From assembly GCF_947493425.1 (NCBI RefSeq), contig NZ_CANLRP010000054.1, positions 1-45,431 on the forward strand: DNA of 45,431 bases, given 5' to 3'. The stretch's first letter is position 1, and each line of letters opens with the position of its first letter. The translations under genes were made by a program, and so were the position numbers. The stretch comes from an uncultured Microscilla sp. Its GTDB lineage: Bacteria; Bacteroidota; Bacteroidia; Cytophagales; Microscillaceae. This document shows, one piece after another, positions 25,516-33,684 of this stretch. A model generated the notes under the pieces. It was not told the DNA's origin, searched no databases, and worked only from the letters and a program-made list of their open reading frames with translations.

Positions 25516-27456
25516 TCAGGGCAAGTGTACACCTATCACTAAAATATCATCTACTTGATTTTGTTCGCCCATCCATTCTTGTAAATGGTTTTCAAGCACT
25601 TGTTTTTGCTCTTTCATGGGTAGTGGGTGTATTTCAAGCAGCAGATTTTTCAAGCGTCGGGACATAAATTTACGCCCCTTAGGGCCACCAAACTGGTCTT
25701 GATAACCGTCTGAATAGACATAAAAAGTAGTGGGTTTGGAGGTGTCTATCACGTGTTTGGCAAACGATTGTTCTTTGGCATGGGCATACCCTCCCACCGG
25801 AAACTTGTCGCCTTTAATCTCATGCAGTGTACCCTCCTGAATGTATACAAGCGGGTTTTTGGCTCCAGCAAACTCTATTTTTTTGCCCTCGTGGTCAATT
25901 ACCACCAAGGCCAAGTCCATTCCGTCCCGGTTGTGGGTTTCTTGTTGTTTTAAGTCTTTTCTAATGTGCAGGTGTAACTCATCCAGGATCTTTTCGGGCG
26001 ACAGTATGCCTTGCAAACGAATGATTTGGTTGAGGTAAGCATTGCCCACCATAGACATAAACGCTCCGGGCACTCCATGCCCGGTACAATCAACCGCCGC
26101 CAATACAGTTTTCGCAGGTTGGGCACCTATTTGGGCAAACCAGTAAAAATCACCACTTACAATGTCACGAGGTTTAAACAATACCATGGCATCGGGCAAC
26201 TGGCTTGTTACCTCTGCCTTGGGGGGCAATACCGCCTGTTGGATACGTTTGGCATAGTTGATACTGGAAGTAATCTTATAATTTTTTTCGGTCAGCTCTT
26301 CAGTACGCTTGGCTACCTTATCCTCCAGGTCTTTGTTCAAATCGCGGTATTTGGCAACCAAGCGCTCTATGCCTACTGTCATTGTCTGAAAAGACGAAGT
26401 AAGGTCTCCTATTTCATTGTTTGCCTTGATGTTAAAATCTACCTTAAACTTGCCTTGTGCCACTTGTTTGGCTACTTCATTGAGTTGCAGTACCGGCTTA
26501 AGCACCGTACGGCGCACGACCATTGCCACTACCAACATGGCCACTATAACCAATACCAACGATATAAGCATAAAGTTGATAATGAGCCCTCCAGCCTGAT
26601 TAGCGTCAGCAAGCAGTTCTTCATTTTTACTCCTAATGAGCGGTTGTATCTTTTTATCCAGTAAGTTGTCTATCTTGTTCAATGATTGATGAAACTGCTT
26701 CATGAGGTTATTCTGAATGCTCTCCAAACGCATAAGTTCGTTGCCCAGGTTTACCATCACAGCAAAGTTTTCATTCATTTTTGCCACCCAGTCTTTGTCA
26801 GGGCGACTGGTGTTGAGGTAGTTTTTTTCAAACTTCAGGTACTTTAATTTTTTGTTGGCAATTTTATGGGCGCTTACCGAATCTTTTACAATTACATAAC
26901 TTTCTATAGCATTGAGCAGCTCATCGTTGAGACTATAAAAGTCAGAAATCACCTTAAGTTTGGTTAAAATATCAGAGGAAGGGTTGTCTATGTATTTCTT
27001 AAATAAATCATCAATTAGCTCATCCTGTACAGTGACCATAGTTTGTACCGAAAATAACTTGCCATGCTTTCGGGTAGAATTAATGACTGCCTTAGAGGTG
27101 AGTTTGTTAAAATGGGCATACTCTTTTATCAGGTCTTTACCAAAGGCTATTTCCTGCTTGCTCTTGGCATATTTTTCATATAGCTTGATATGTTTGTCAA
27201 AGTCCGCCTGGTATTTTCTGATGTTTTCGGGTTGTATGTAGTTGTGGTTGTCTACATAGTCGAGCAATGAGTTGGCTATGTTAGACGCAATGATTTCTAT
27301 CTCAAGCACTGCCTTCTCAAAAGGTTCTTCCAGGTTTACTATCTGTTCTATGTCGCGCTGCATATTTTTAACCTGAGTAAAAATAAACACCCCAACAAAA
27401 GATGATAAAACAATGATGATGATAATAACCGTTGTAAATAGTTTTTTTAGACTCAT
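25516..27456 (-). CDS. membrane SpoIIE-type serine phosphatase with four-helix sensor and HAMP domain
   Basis: The product is 646 residues. Membrane helix 1 at about 8-27; a periplasmic, helical sensor of about 260 residues, like the four-helix bundles of chemoreceptors; membrane helix 2 at about 290-314; HAMP at 315-367 (VLKPVLQLNEVAKQVAQGKF ... NEIGDLTSSFQTM). A coiled coil follows (KDLEDKVAKRTEELTEKN). SpoIIE/PP2C domain from about 425 to the end, with KPRDIVSGDFYWF (D436) and AAVDCTGHGVPGAFMSMVG (D456), the metal-binding aspartates. It should remove phosphate from serine/threonine, typically on an anti-sigma-factor antagonist. It is the last of three same-strand paralogues; partner proteins are not in the window. 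Confidence 0.92.
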   Translation of the reverse strand: MSLKKLFTTVIIIIIVLSSFVGVFIFTQVKNMQRDIEQIVNLEEPFEKAVLEIEIIASNIANSLLDYVDNHNYIQPENIRKYQADFDKHIKLYEKYAKSKQEIAFGKDLIKEYAHFNKLTSKAVINSTRKHGKLFSVQTMVTVQDELIDDLFKKYIDNPSSDILTKLKVISDFYSLNDELLNAIESYVIVKDSVSAHKIANKKLKYLKFEKNYLNTSRPDKDWVAKMNENFAVMVNLGNELMRLESIQNNLMKQFHQSLNKIDNLLDKKIQPLIRSKNEELLADANQAGGLIINFMLISLVLVIVAMLVVAMVVRRTVLKPVLQLNEVAKQVAQGKFKVDFNIKANNEIGDLTSSFQTMTVGIERLVAKYRDLNKDLEDKVAKRTEELTEKNYKITSSINYAKRIQQAVLPPKAEVTSQLPDAMVLFKPRDIVSGDFYWFAQIGAQPAKTVLAAVDCTGHGVPGAFMSMVGNAYLNQIIRLQGILSPEKILDELHLHIRKDLKQQETHNRDGMDLALVVIDHEGKKIEFAGAKNPLVYIQEGTLHEIKGDKFPVGGYAHAKEQSFAKHVIDTSKPTTFYVYSDGYQDQFGGPKGRKFMSRRLKNLLLEIHPLPMKEQKQVLENHLQEWMGEQNQVDDILVIGVHLP

Positions 27457-27510
27457 AAAGCAGGTGCCTCATATTTGTGGTCAATTAATAACAAGCACGG
27501 TATGTCGGAA

Positions 27511-27572
27511 AAGCCAGTGAGTGGCTTGTATAGCAAGCCCTGCAAACAGGGTTGAGCAATTATGCAGGGCTT
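27511..27572. repeat. two hairpins between SpoIIE genes
   Basis: AAGCCA-GTGAG-TGGCTT (27511-27527), and AAGCCCTGCA (27535-27544) with TGCAGGGCTT (27563-27572). They lie in the 259-bp gap between two minus-strand genes, and could terminate the upstream gene or shape the leader of the downstream one. There is no T-run in either direction. Confidence 0.5.
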
Positions 27573-27715
27573 ATGCCCTGACATAGCTTTAACGAAGCAC
27601 TTATACAAAGGTGATTTTTTTGACTGAATAAGTAATCCGCTCGTTGTGAAAGCTATACTACCTATCAAGGAATTTGTCAGCTAAAAAAGCTGTCCATACA
27701 TTGTGCCAGTCCCGT

Positions 27716-29941
27716 TTATAGCTTTACTCCCATCACCAATATATCGTCGCGTTGTTCGGTGCCCTCCATGTGTGTTTTCAAGGTATTGAGCAAAGTTTCG
27801 TACTGCTCATTCATTGGCAAACCACCTACACTTTGTAACAGTTCGTTGAATCTTTTCCGACCTATTTTTTTACGCTTCAAGTCGTTTTGATCTATATAAC
27901 CATCACTGGTCAGGTACAGGTTATCGCCCTGAAACAAGGTAAACTCATGATTGGTAAATGTACGGTCAGCAGTTTTTACCCCTCCTACATGTATCCGGTC
28001 TCCTTTGATCTCTTCCAGCTCACGGGTAGCATCACGCAAGAAGTATAACGGACGACGAGCCCCGGCATACGTAATATTTACCTGAGTGTGTTCACCATAC
28101 TCAAGCACACACAAACAAACATCCATTCCTGTATCACTCTTATAGTCCTGGTGACGCAAAACATTCAATACTTCTTCGTTGAGCCTTCCTAAAATCTCTG
28201 CCGGATCAAATACCTGTTCCATTTTTACTACCCTATCCAGCAAAGTACTTCCAATCAAGCTCATAAACGCTCCGGGTACCCCGTGCCCAGTACAGTCTAC
28301 CGCCGCCAAAAAAGTTTTGTTGTGCTCTTGTTCTTTGTGCAGCCAATAAAAGTCACCCGATACTATGTCTTTGGGGCTATATAACAAGAAGTGGCTATCC
28401 ACCAACTTTGCCAATTCCTTTTCGTAAGGCAATATGGCGTTTTGAATGGTAAAAGCAGCTTCCAGACTTTTGTTCAACTGGATGGTTTTTTCCTCAAGGC
28501 TCTTTTTGGCGTACTCCAGCTCAGTAGCTTGGTCTTTGAGGGTAAGGTTCGCCGACTCTACCGCATCACGCTGCGCCATGATCTCTTCTTGTTGCTGAAA
28601 CAACTCTTCGTTTTGGGCGGTAATTTCGGAGGTACGTTCTTGCACTTTTTGCTCCAGCACCTGATTTTGTTCAGTAATAATTCGTTCGTTTTCTTTGGCA
28701 GTAGCCAATGCTTCTGCCTGGGCTTCTATAGTCTCCTTTCGGTAGATGTTGATGCGGTCGGCAAGTGCCAACGATAAGAAAATCACTTCGATGACTGCCC
28801 CCACCTGGTTGGCATTGTCTACCAAAAAATGATTGGGCAAAAATCCGTAAGGTTTCAATACTACCATAAATAACCCAATCAACACTATAGTCCAAGCCAT
28901 AATGTAGTATTTAGCGGCACGGTTGCCCCTGCGCCATACCAAAATACCCGTAAGTAACATCAATACAGAGGAAGTCATGACCGATAAGGTAGACGTGATA
29001 ATGCTTATTTGATAGTCGGTGGTAAAGGTCACAATGATCATAAAAAACAAAACCACGCTAAAGCCAATTAACACCACATTCCAGCGGGGGACATATTTAT
29101 AAGTTTGCAAAAAGCGAATGGCAAATAATACCGCACAATACGACCCAAAGGTGATGCTAAAAGGCAGAGCAACATTTGCCCACCAGGGATAATCACCCCA
29201 CAAAAATTGAAAGCTATGTCCGTTGAGGGTAGATTGCCCCAATAGGTATGACAGTATATAAAGACAGTAAAACAGGTAACTGTAGCTACGAATGGCTAAA
29301 AATATAAACAAGTTATACATGAGCATGATCGCCATGACACCATACAACACTCCAAAAACGATTTCAGAAACCATGTTGGCTTCGTTAAACCTATGGTTGC
29401 TTTGCATTACCAAAGGCAATTGTAATGATCCCTGGGTATATACTTTGAGGTAATAAGTATGAACCTGACTGTCTGTCAAATGAAAAGGAATGACTACCTG
29501 AGGATGAAAAACCAGCCTGTTGGCAAAGGGTACATGGTCGCCCCATATCCTTTTTTGCCATTTACCGCTTTTGTCTTGGTAATGAAACTCTATATAATCT
29601 ATTGGAGCATAGGCTACCTTCAAAAACCATTGGTTAACGCTTTCGAGGGTTTGCTCCTGGGGTTGGGTTTGGTTTTGTAATTTTAGCTTTACCCAAAAAT
29701 GCGAGTGGGAAAAACCAAAATTAGGGTATTTGTCTTTAGAGGGTTTAAAGCGTTGCTGATTTTTAGGCTTCAACACCTGCAACAAGCTCAACCGTTGAGT
29801 AGAATCTTCCAGAATGGCTACTTTATCGCCTAAGATAATCTCTGATTGTTTTGTGGTAAGTTTTACTACTTTTTGGGCTTGAGCCCTTTGTAGTGTTCCT
29901 ACCAGACAAATAAATATAATGATGATACTTCTGATAAACAT
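27716..29941 (-). CDS. 7TM-DISM sensor with SpoIIE-type phosphatase domain
   Basis: The product is 741 residues. Signal peptide MFIRSIIIIFICLVGTLQRAQAQ. A periplasmic 7TMR-DISMED2-like beta sandwich (about 25-165; FGFSHSHFWVKLKLQNQ, WFLKVAYAPIDYIEFHY, HVPFANRLVFHP) precedes seven membrane helices (about 180-390) of the 7TMR-DISM type. A long glutamate/glutamine-rich coiled coil follows (ENERIITEQNQVLEQKVQER). The SpoIIE phosphatase closes the protein (SPKDIVSGDFYWL, AAVDCTGHGVPGAFMSLIG). The DISM domain usually senses carbohydrates or other ligands. I start at 29941 because the 28 upstream codons are cysteine-rich and not signal-like. Catalytic aspartates are all present. Confidence 0.93.
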   Translation of the reverse strand: MFIRSIIIIFICLVGTLQRAQAQKVVKLTTKQSEIILGDKVAILEDSTQRLSLLQVLKPKNQQRFKPSKDKYPNFGFSHSHFWVKLKLQNQTQPQEQTLESVNQWFLKVAYAPIDYIEFHYQDKSGKWQKRIWGDHVPFANRLVFHPQVVIPFHLTDSQVHTYYLKVYTQGSLQLPLVMQSNHRFNEANMVSEIVFGVLYGVMAIMLMYNLFIFLAIRSYSYLFYCLYILSYLLGQSTLNGHSFQFLWGDYPWWANVALPFSITFGSYCAVLFAIRFLQTYKYVPRWNVVLIGFSVVLFFMIIVTFTTDYQISIITSTLSVMTSSVLMLLTGILVWRRGNRAAKYYIMAWTIVLIGLFMVVLKPYGFLPNHFLVDNANQVGAVIEVIFLSLALADRINIYRKETIEAQAEALATAKENERIITEQNQVLEQKVQERTSEITAQNEELFQQQEEIMAQRDAVESANLTLKDQATELEYAKKSLEEKTIQLNKSLEAAFTIQNAILPYEKELAKLVDSHFLLYSPKDIVSGDFYWLHKEQEHNKTFLAAVDCTGHGVPGAFMSLIGSTLLDRVVKMEQVFDPAEILGRLNEEVLNVLRHQDYKSDTGMDVCLCVLEYGEHTQVNITYAGARRPLYFLRDATRELEEIKGDRIHVGGVKTADRTFTNHEFTLFQGDNLYLTSDGYIDQNDLKRKKIGRKRFNELLQSVGGLPMNEQYETLLNTLKTHMEGTEQRDDILVMGVKL

Positions 29942-30069
29942 ATCCCACGTACGTCTGCTACCCCTAAATAATTTAAATTGAAAGTTGTGATTACACTCAC
30001 ACAATGTGCCAGTGCACCAATACAACTTCTTGCTTTATTTCAAATCTGATACCAAAGCTTCGCCTACTA

Positions 30070-32181
30070 TCAGGTAATCCTTACCCCCATCAATAATATG
30101 TCATCTCTTTGCTCACTGCTACCCTGGTGTTTGTCCAACGTCTGAGTCAGTAGTTGCTGCTGCTTGGGCATTGCCCAATGCGCATTTTCCAAGAGTACTT
30201 TTACCAACTGTTCTGAGCCAAACTTTTTACGATCGTCGCTGTTCTGATCTACAAAACCATCGGATGATATATAAATGGCATCACCGCTATTGAGTACCAG
30301 CTCATGGTCAAAAAATTGTGCCCCTATATTTCGTTTACCTCCCAAATACCTTCGGCTACCTTTGTAGGTTTCTATGGTTTTTTCGGTAATCGACAAAGCC
30401 TGGTGTACCACATACAAGGGGCGCCTTGCTCCTGAAAACACTACTTTGGTTTCTTTGTCGTTGAGCTTCTCAAACGAACATATCCCCATTTCCATTCCTT
30501 CGTCGTTATTATTGCTGTTTTGCTGTAAAGCCAAAAAAATCTCAAGGTTCATCCGTTTTAAAATTTCAGATGGGGTTGTCACCCGCTCTATTTTCACAAT
30601 TCTATCGAGCAGAGTATTGCCAATCATACTCATAAAAGCACCTGGCACTCCATGTCCGGTAGAGTCTACCACCGCCACTAAAGTTTTGGCTCTTTGGGGA
30701 CTTTCGGTGGTTGTCTGAAACCGGGTACCTACCGATGACAACCAGTAAAAATCGCCTGAAACAATATTACGGGGACGAAATATAATAAAATAATCGAACA
30801 ACAAATCGCGTAGCAACGCTTCTTGGGGCAAAATGGCTTGCTGAATGGTTTCGGCAGACCGAATACTGTTAAAAATGTGCAAGTGTTGGGCTTTGAGCTG
30901 ATCGTTTTTTTCTTCAATGGCTTGGTGTTGCCTTTTGAGCTCTTTGTTTTGCAAAATAATATCTACCCGGTTTTTTGCCATCAGTTGGGTGCGTTCCTGA
31001 TTAAATTTGTTGTTACGATACAATAAAAACCCTATCACCAGCACAAAAACCAAAATAAACAAAATAAAAATACCAATCACGTTTCTTCTGGCTTTAAAAC
31101 GTTCATTGGTTGCCCGGTACTCTTTCAATGACTTGTTTTCTACCTCGTACTTCTCCAGTAAATGCAATAAATCCTGGCTTGCCAACTCGTTTTTCTTTTG
31201 GTCGTTCAAAATACTGTCCTGGTATGCCCTCGACTTCTCCAGGTAATGCAAAGCCTTGCTTGTGTTGCCCTTTCTCTTATGAATCTTATATAACAAATCA
31301 CTAATTTCTTTGGCTTTGGGCTTGCTGCCTGAGTTGATTGCCAACAAATAGCCTTTGGTGGCATAAATCAACGCATTACTCAATTGGTTTTCTACCAGAT
31401 AAACCCCTGCAATATCGGCACAGGCATATTGTTCATAGTCTTGATAATAGTGGTTTTTGTACCACTCATGCACCTCCAGTAAAAGCTGTAATGCTTTTTT
31501 GCGCTTGCCCAATTGAAAATAAGCACCTGCCCGGTTTGCCCTGGCTATGATTATCCTTAGGGTGTCGTGGGTAGCCAATGAATACTTGAGAGACTCGTCA
31601 ATAAACTGAATGGCACGATTGGGCTTTTTGCTTTGAACAAAAGCATAGCTCAAATTAAGGTAAGCAGAGCCTATAGTGGCGGTATCTTTGATCTCAAGGC
31701 CTATTTTGAGTTGTTGTCTATAATACTCTACTGCCTTTTGGTGTGCTTGCCAACCATTGTATACATGCCCAATGGCACGCAGTACCTGGGCTTTTTTGAG
31801 GGCAACATCTACCTGTTCATAAATTTTGAGGGCAACAAATAAATAATCAAGTGCCTGAGAATAACTGCCTTGCGAAATGAGGTGGTGCCCCAGGTTATAA
31901 GAGGCATAGGCTTGCCCCAGTGGGTACTTTATCTTTTGTGATAGTTGCAGGGCTTCTTTGGCAAGAGTGATGGCCTCATTCAGTTCTTTTCGGCTATTCA
32001 AGTCGGACAATTCGTTGAGCAGGTCTACCCTTTGCTTGCCTTCTGACACAGCCAATACTTGCTGTAGGCTATCTATATAGTTTGATGATGGTTGTGCCCA
32101 TAATGAGGTAAACAATGTTGTGATCAAACAAAGCCCAATGAACAATATTGGTACAGGCTTTTCCAGGTTCTTTTTATTCAT
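30070..32181 (-). CDS. TPR-repeat membrane protein with SpoIIE-type phosphatase domain
   Basis: The product is 703 residues. Signal peptide to about residue 30 (TTLFTSLWAQ). A periplasmic array of TPRs (about 45-330; PLGQAYASYNLGHHLISQGSYSQALDY, TIGSAYLNLSYAFVQSKKPNRAI) is followed by a helix that ends in one membrane segment (VIGIFILFILVFVLVIGFLLY) and a coiled coil. The SpoIIE domain has RPRNIVSGDFYWL and VAVVDSTGHGVPGAFMSMIG. Note the D-S-T-G-H variant of the motif (the two sisters have D-C-T-G-H). I chose MNKKNLEKPVPIL as start, 14 codons into the frame. The TPR region probably senses protein or peptide ligands outside the cell membrane. Confidence 0.92.
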   Translation of the reverse strand: MNKKNLEKPVPILFIGLCLITTLFTSLWAQPSSNYIDSLQQVLAVSEGKQRVDLLNELSDLNSRKELNEAITLAKEALQLSQKIKYPLGQAYASYNLGHHLISQGSYSQALDYLFVALKIYEQVDVALKKAQVLRAIGHVYNGWQAHQKAVEYYRQQLKIGLEIKDTATIGSAYLNLSYAFVQSKKPNRAIQFIDESLKYSLATHDTLRIIIARANRAGAYFQLGKRKKALQLLLEVHEWYKNHYYQDYEQYACADIAGVYLVENQLSNALIYATKGYLLAINSGSKPKAKEISDLLYKIHKRKGNTSKALHYLEKSRAYQDSILNDQKKNELASQDLLHLLEKYEVENKSLKEYRATNERFKARRNVIGIFILFILVFVLVIGFLLYRNNKFNQERTQLMAKNRVDIILQNKELKRQHQAIEEKNDQLKAQHLHIFNSIRSAETIQQAILPQEALLRDLLFDYFIIFRPRNIVSGDFYWLSSVGTRFQTTTESPQRAKTLVAVVDSTGHGVPGAFMSMIGNTLLDRIVKIERVTTPSEILKRMNLEIFLALQQNSNNNDEGMEMGICSFEKLNDKETKVVFSGARRPLYVVHQALSITEKTIETYKGSRRYLGGKRNIGAQFFDHELVLNSGDAIYISSDGFVDQNSDDRKKFGSEQLVKVLLENAHWAMPKQQQLLTQTLDKHQGSSEQRDDILLMGVRIT

Positions 32182-32301
32182 TCTTTCTGTATAATCATCC
32201 CAAAATCCCCTCATATTAAACAATACCTTTTGATAACAGACCTCAAAAAAAACAGGTGCCTTACAAAATATTTTATGTAAGTAGTTTGTTTTATGTCTTT
32301 A

Positions 32302-32668
32302 ACTGACCTTTCGCAGGTCAAAAACTTGTTTCATGTGAAAAAATACCACTCAGCAAAATACGCTTATAAAAAGCAATGACTCGAGTATCTGTGAGCCATT
32401 ACTTCCCCGAATCAAGTTCGGGATCATGGATTTTCTACAGGTAAAAAAGTAATCAAAAACCCCGCAGCTGTAGTTTGTTTCGCCTAAATCTGTTGCACTA
32501 CGCCGAAACAGCTCAAACTCGCTTCGCTCAAACAGTGATCTGTTTTTACGGCTTCGTTTCACAGATTCTTAACGGCAACAAACTAAGGCTGAGTCCAGCT
32601 GACGCGCTCATAAACCAACATTGTAATTCTTTTCAATTAAACAAAAAAAATCACTGCGAAAGGTCAGT
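32302..32668. mobile_element. 367-bp element with 15-bp perfect terminal inverted repeats, carrying an R4 copy
   Basis: ACTGACCTTTCGCAG (32302-32316) and CTGCGAAAGGTCAGT (32654-32668) are perfect inverted repeats. Between them lie a hairpin (CCCGAA-TCAAG-TTCGGG near 32416) and the R4 repeat at 32443-32605. No coding frame of significance is inside. The size, the lack of genes and the terminal repeats fit a MITE-like element, but no target duplication is evident. The rest of 32182-32892 holds nothing I can name. Confidence 0.5.
32443..32605 (+). repeat. dispersed repeat family R4, copy 1
   Basis: CAAAAACCCCGCAGCTGTA, GCCGAAACAGCTCAAAC, CAGTGATCTGTTTTTACGGC and AAGGCTGAGTCCAGCT recur in the same order, reverse-complemented, at 38838-39005. 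The AAACAG-TGAT-CTGTTT piece is a small perfect palindromic hairpin. Confidence 0.85.
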
Positions 32669-32892
32669 CTTTAAGTAAAACCTCAAAAATACATTGTTCC
32701 AAGAGAGGGTAGTCCCTGTTTGTTGTGTGAGCGAAAAAACCGCAAGGCTTACACACTTTAATATAAGTAAATCCTGATAGGATAGAGCTTTTTTCACAAA
32801 TATGGCTATTTTATCACACAATTAACAAAAAACACCTGTACAAAAAAGGATTACCTTGTATTCGTTTCATTTTATACTCGAAAAGCTAAAAT

Positions 32893-33354
32893 ATGAACTT
32901 TAACTACTTTAGGCGTTACTACTTTTATTTTTTATGCAGTTTTGCCCTGTTTTTATCTACTCACTACCAATGCATAGCTCAAACACATATGATAGTTCCC
33001 CCTGGCCCAGCCCCTAATACGTGCAAAATTATAGGTAAAATTATCAAAATAGCCCCAGTACCTCAAGTAAAAACACCACAAACTCCTTGCGAAAAGCAAG
33101 CTTGTCAGGCAGAAGTAAAAGTGGTAAAAATATTGGGCTGTGGCGCTGGTTTTCCTCAGTTTCAAGGGCTTAAGCCCACCATCACGGTGAAGTTTGTTTT
33201 CACCCTTGGGGCTACCCAGGCTTTATTCCCTCAGTTGAACAAAGCAATGCCAGGGTTAAAGGTGGGTGATGTGTTTGAGGCAAGCGTAGAAGGCATGGAT
33301 GCTGCCACAGGCAGTAATAACCAATATAAGATTTATACTTATACCAAACAATAG
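32893..33354 (+). CDS. exported protein of unknown function
   Basis: The product is 153 residues. A hydrophobic signal (YYFYFLCSFALFLSTHYQCIAQ) is followed by a proline-rich stretch (IVPPGPAPNTCK, APVPQVKTPQTPC). The mature part has four cysteines, C-x4-C in TPCEKQACQ plus CK and GCGAG, suggesting two disulfides. The C-terminal half is a small beta domain ending KVGDVFEASVEGMDAATG. I do not recognise the family. It lies alone after the R4 element and before the candidate small RNA. Confidence 0.7.
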   Translation: MNFNYFRRYYFYFLCSFALFLSTHYQCIAQTHMIVPPGPAPNTCKIIGKIIKIAPVPQVKTPQTPCEKQACQAEVKVVKILGCGAGFPQFQGLKPTITVKFVFTLGATQALFPQLNKAMPGLKVGDVFEASVEGMDAATGSNNQYKIYTYTKQ

Positions 33355-33485
33355 TGTTCAGCAATGCACCGGGCAGAAAAAGGGGAGCAGAAAGAATTTA
33401 GGTAAATCAGTTAACTTAAATAGGATTGTGTGGTGTTTTGGATAGCTGATGGGCTTAGCTACTTTATTTTTAAGAATAATATTCT

Positions 33486-33618
33486 TATATTTGAAATGAA
33501 AACAGGCTCTTACAACTACTTACAATGAGCGAACTAACCGTAATCCTCTCTTTGTAATAAAAATGCAGTGCAAGAAGCCTGTAAACAAAAATGACACCAA
33601 ATTAACGGTGTCATTTTT
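33486..33618 (+). ncRNA. candidate small RNA or leader with closing stem and terminator
   Basis: TATATTTG at 33486-33493 fits the Bacteroidetes -7 box. A transcript would start near 33500 with ACAGGCT (33502-33508), which pairs exactly with AGCCTGT (33576-33582). Right after comes a perfect 12-bp terminator stem (33587-33598 and 33607-33618, 8-base loop) ending in TTTTT. The loop contains a 10-codon frame (ATG at 33525, MSELTVILSL then stop), which may be chance. It could be a free sRNA of about 120 nt, or part of the dnaG leader cut off by the terminator. Confidence 0.45.
33587..33618 (+). terminator. Rho-independent terminator upstream of dnaG
   Basis: The perfect 12-bp stem AAAAATGACACC / GGTGTCATTTTT has an 8-base loop and a built-in T-run. 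It ends whatever starts near 33500 and prevents read-through into dnaG from the exported-protein gene. Confidence 0.85.
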
Positions 33619-33684
33619 ACTTCAAAAATAGTACCATCCCTTCGTTTTTGGACTCATTATTAAGCCTTTTAATTTTCTTTTTTT

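Noticed and set aside
26011..26664. 217-codon plus-strand frame in the SpoIIE gene
   Set aside because: Antisense shadow of the HAMP-SpoIIE coding region.
33525..33557. 10-codon leader peptide in the candidate sRNA
   Set aside because: Too short to support; no run of a regulatory amino acid.
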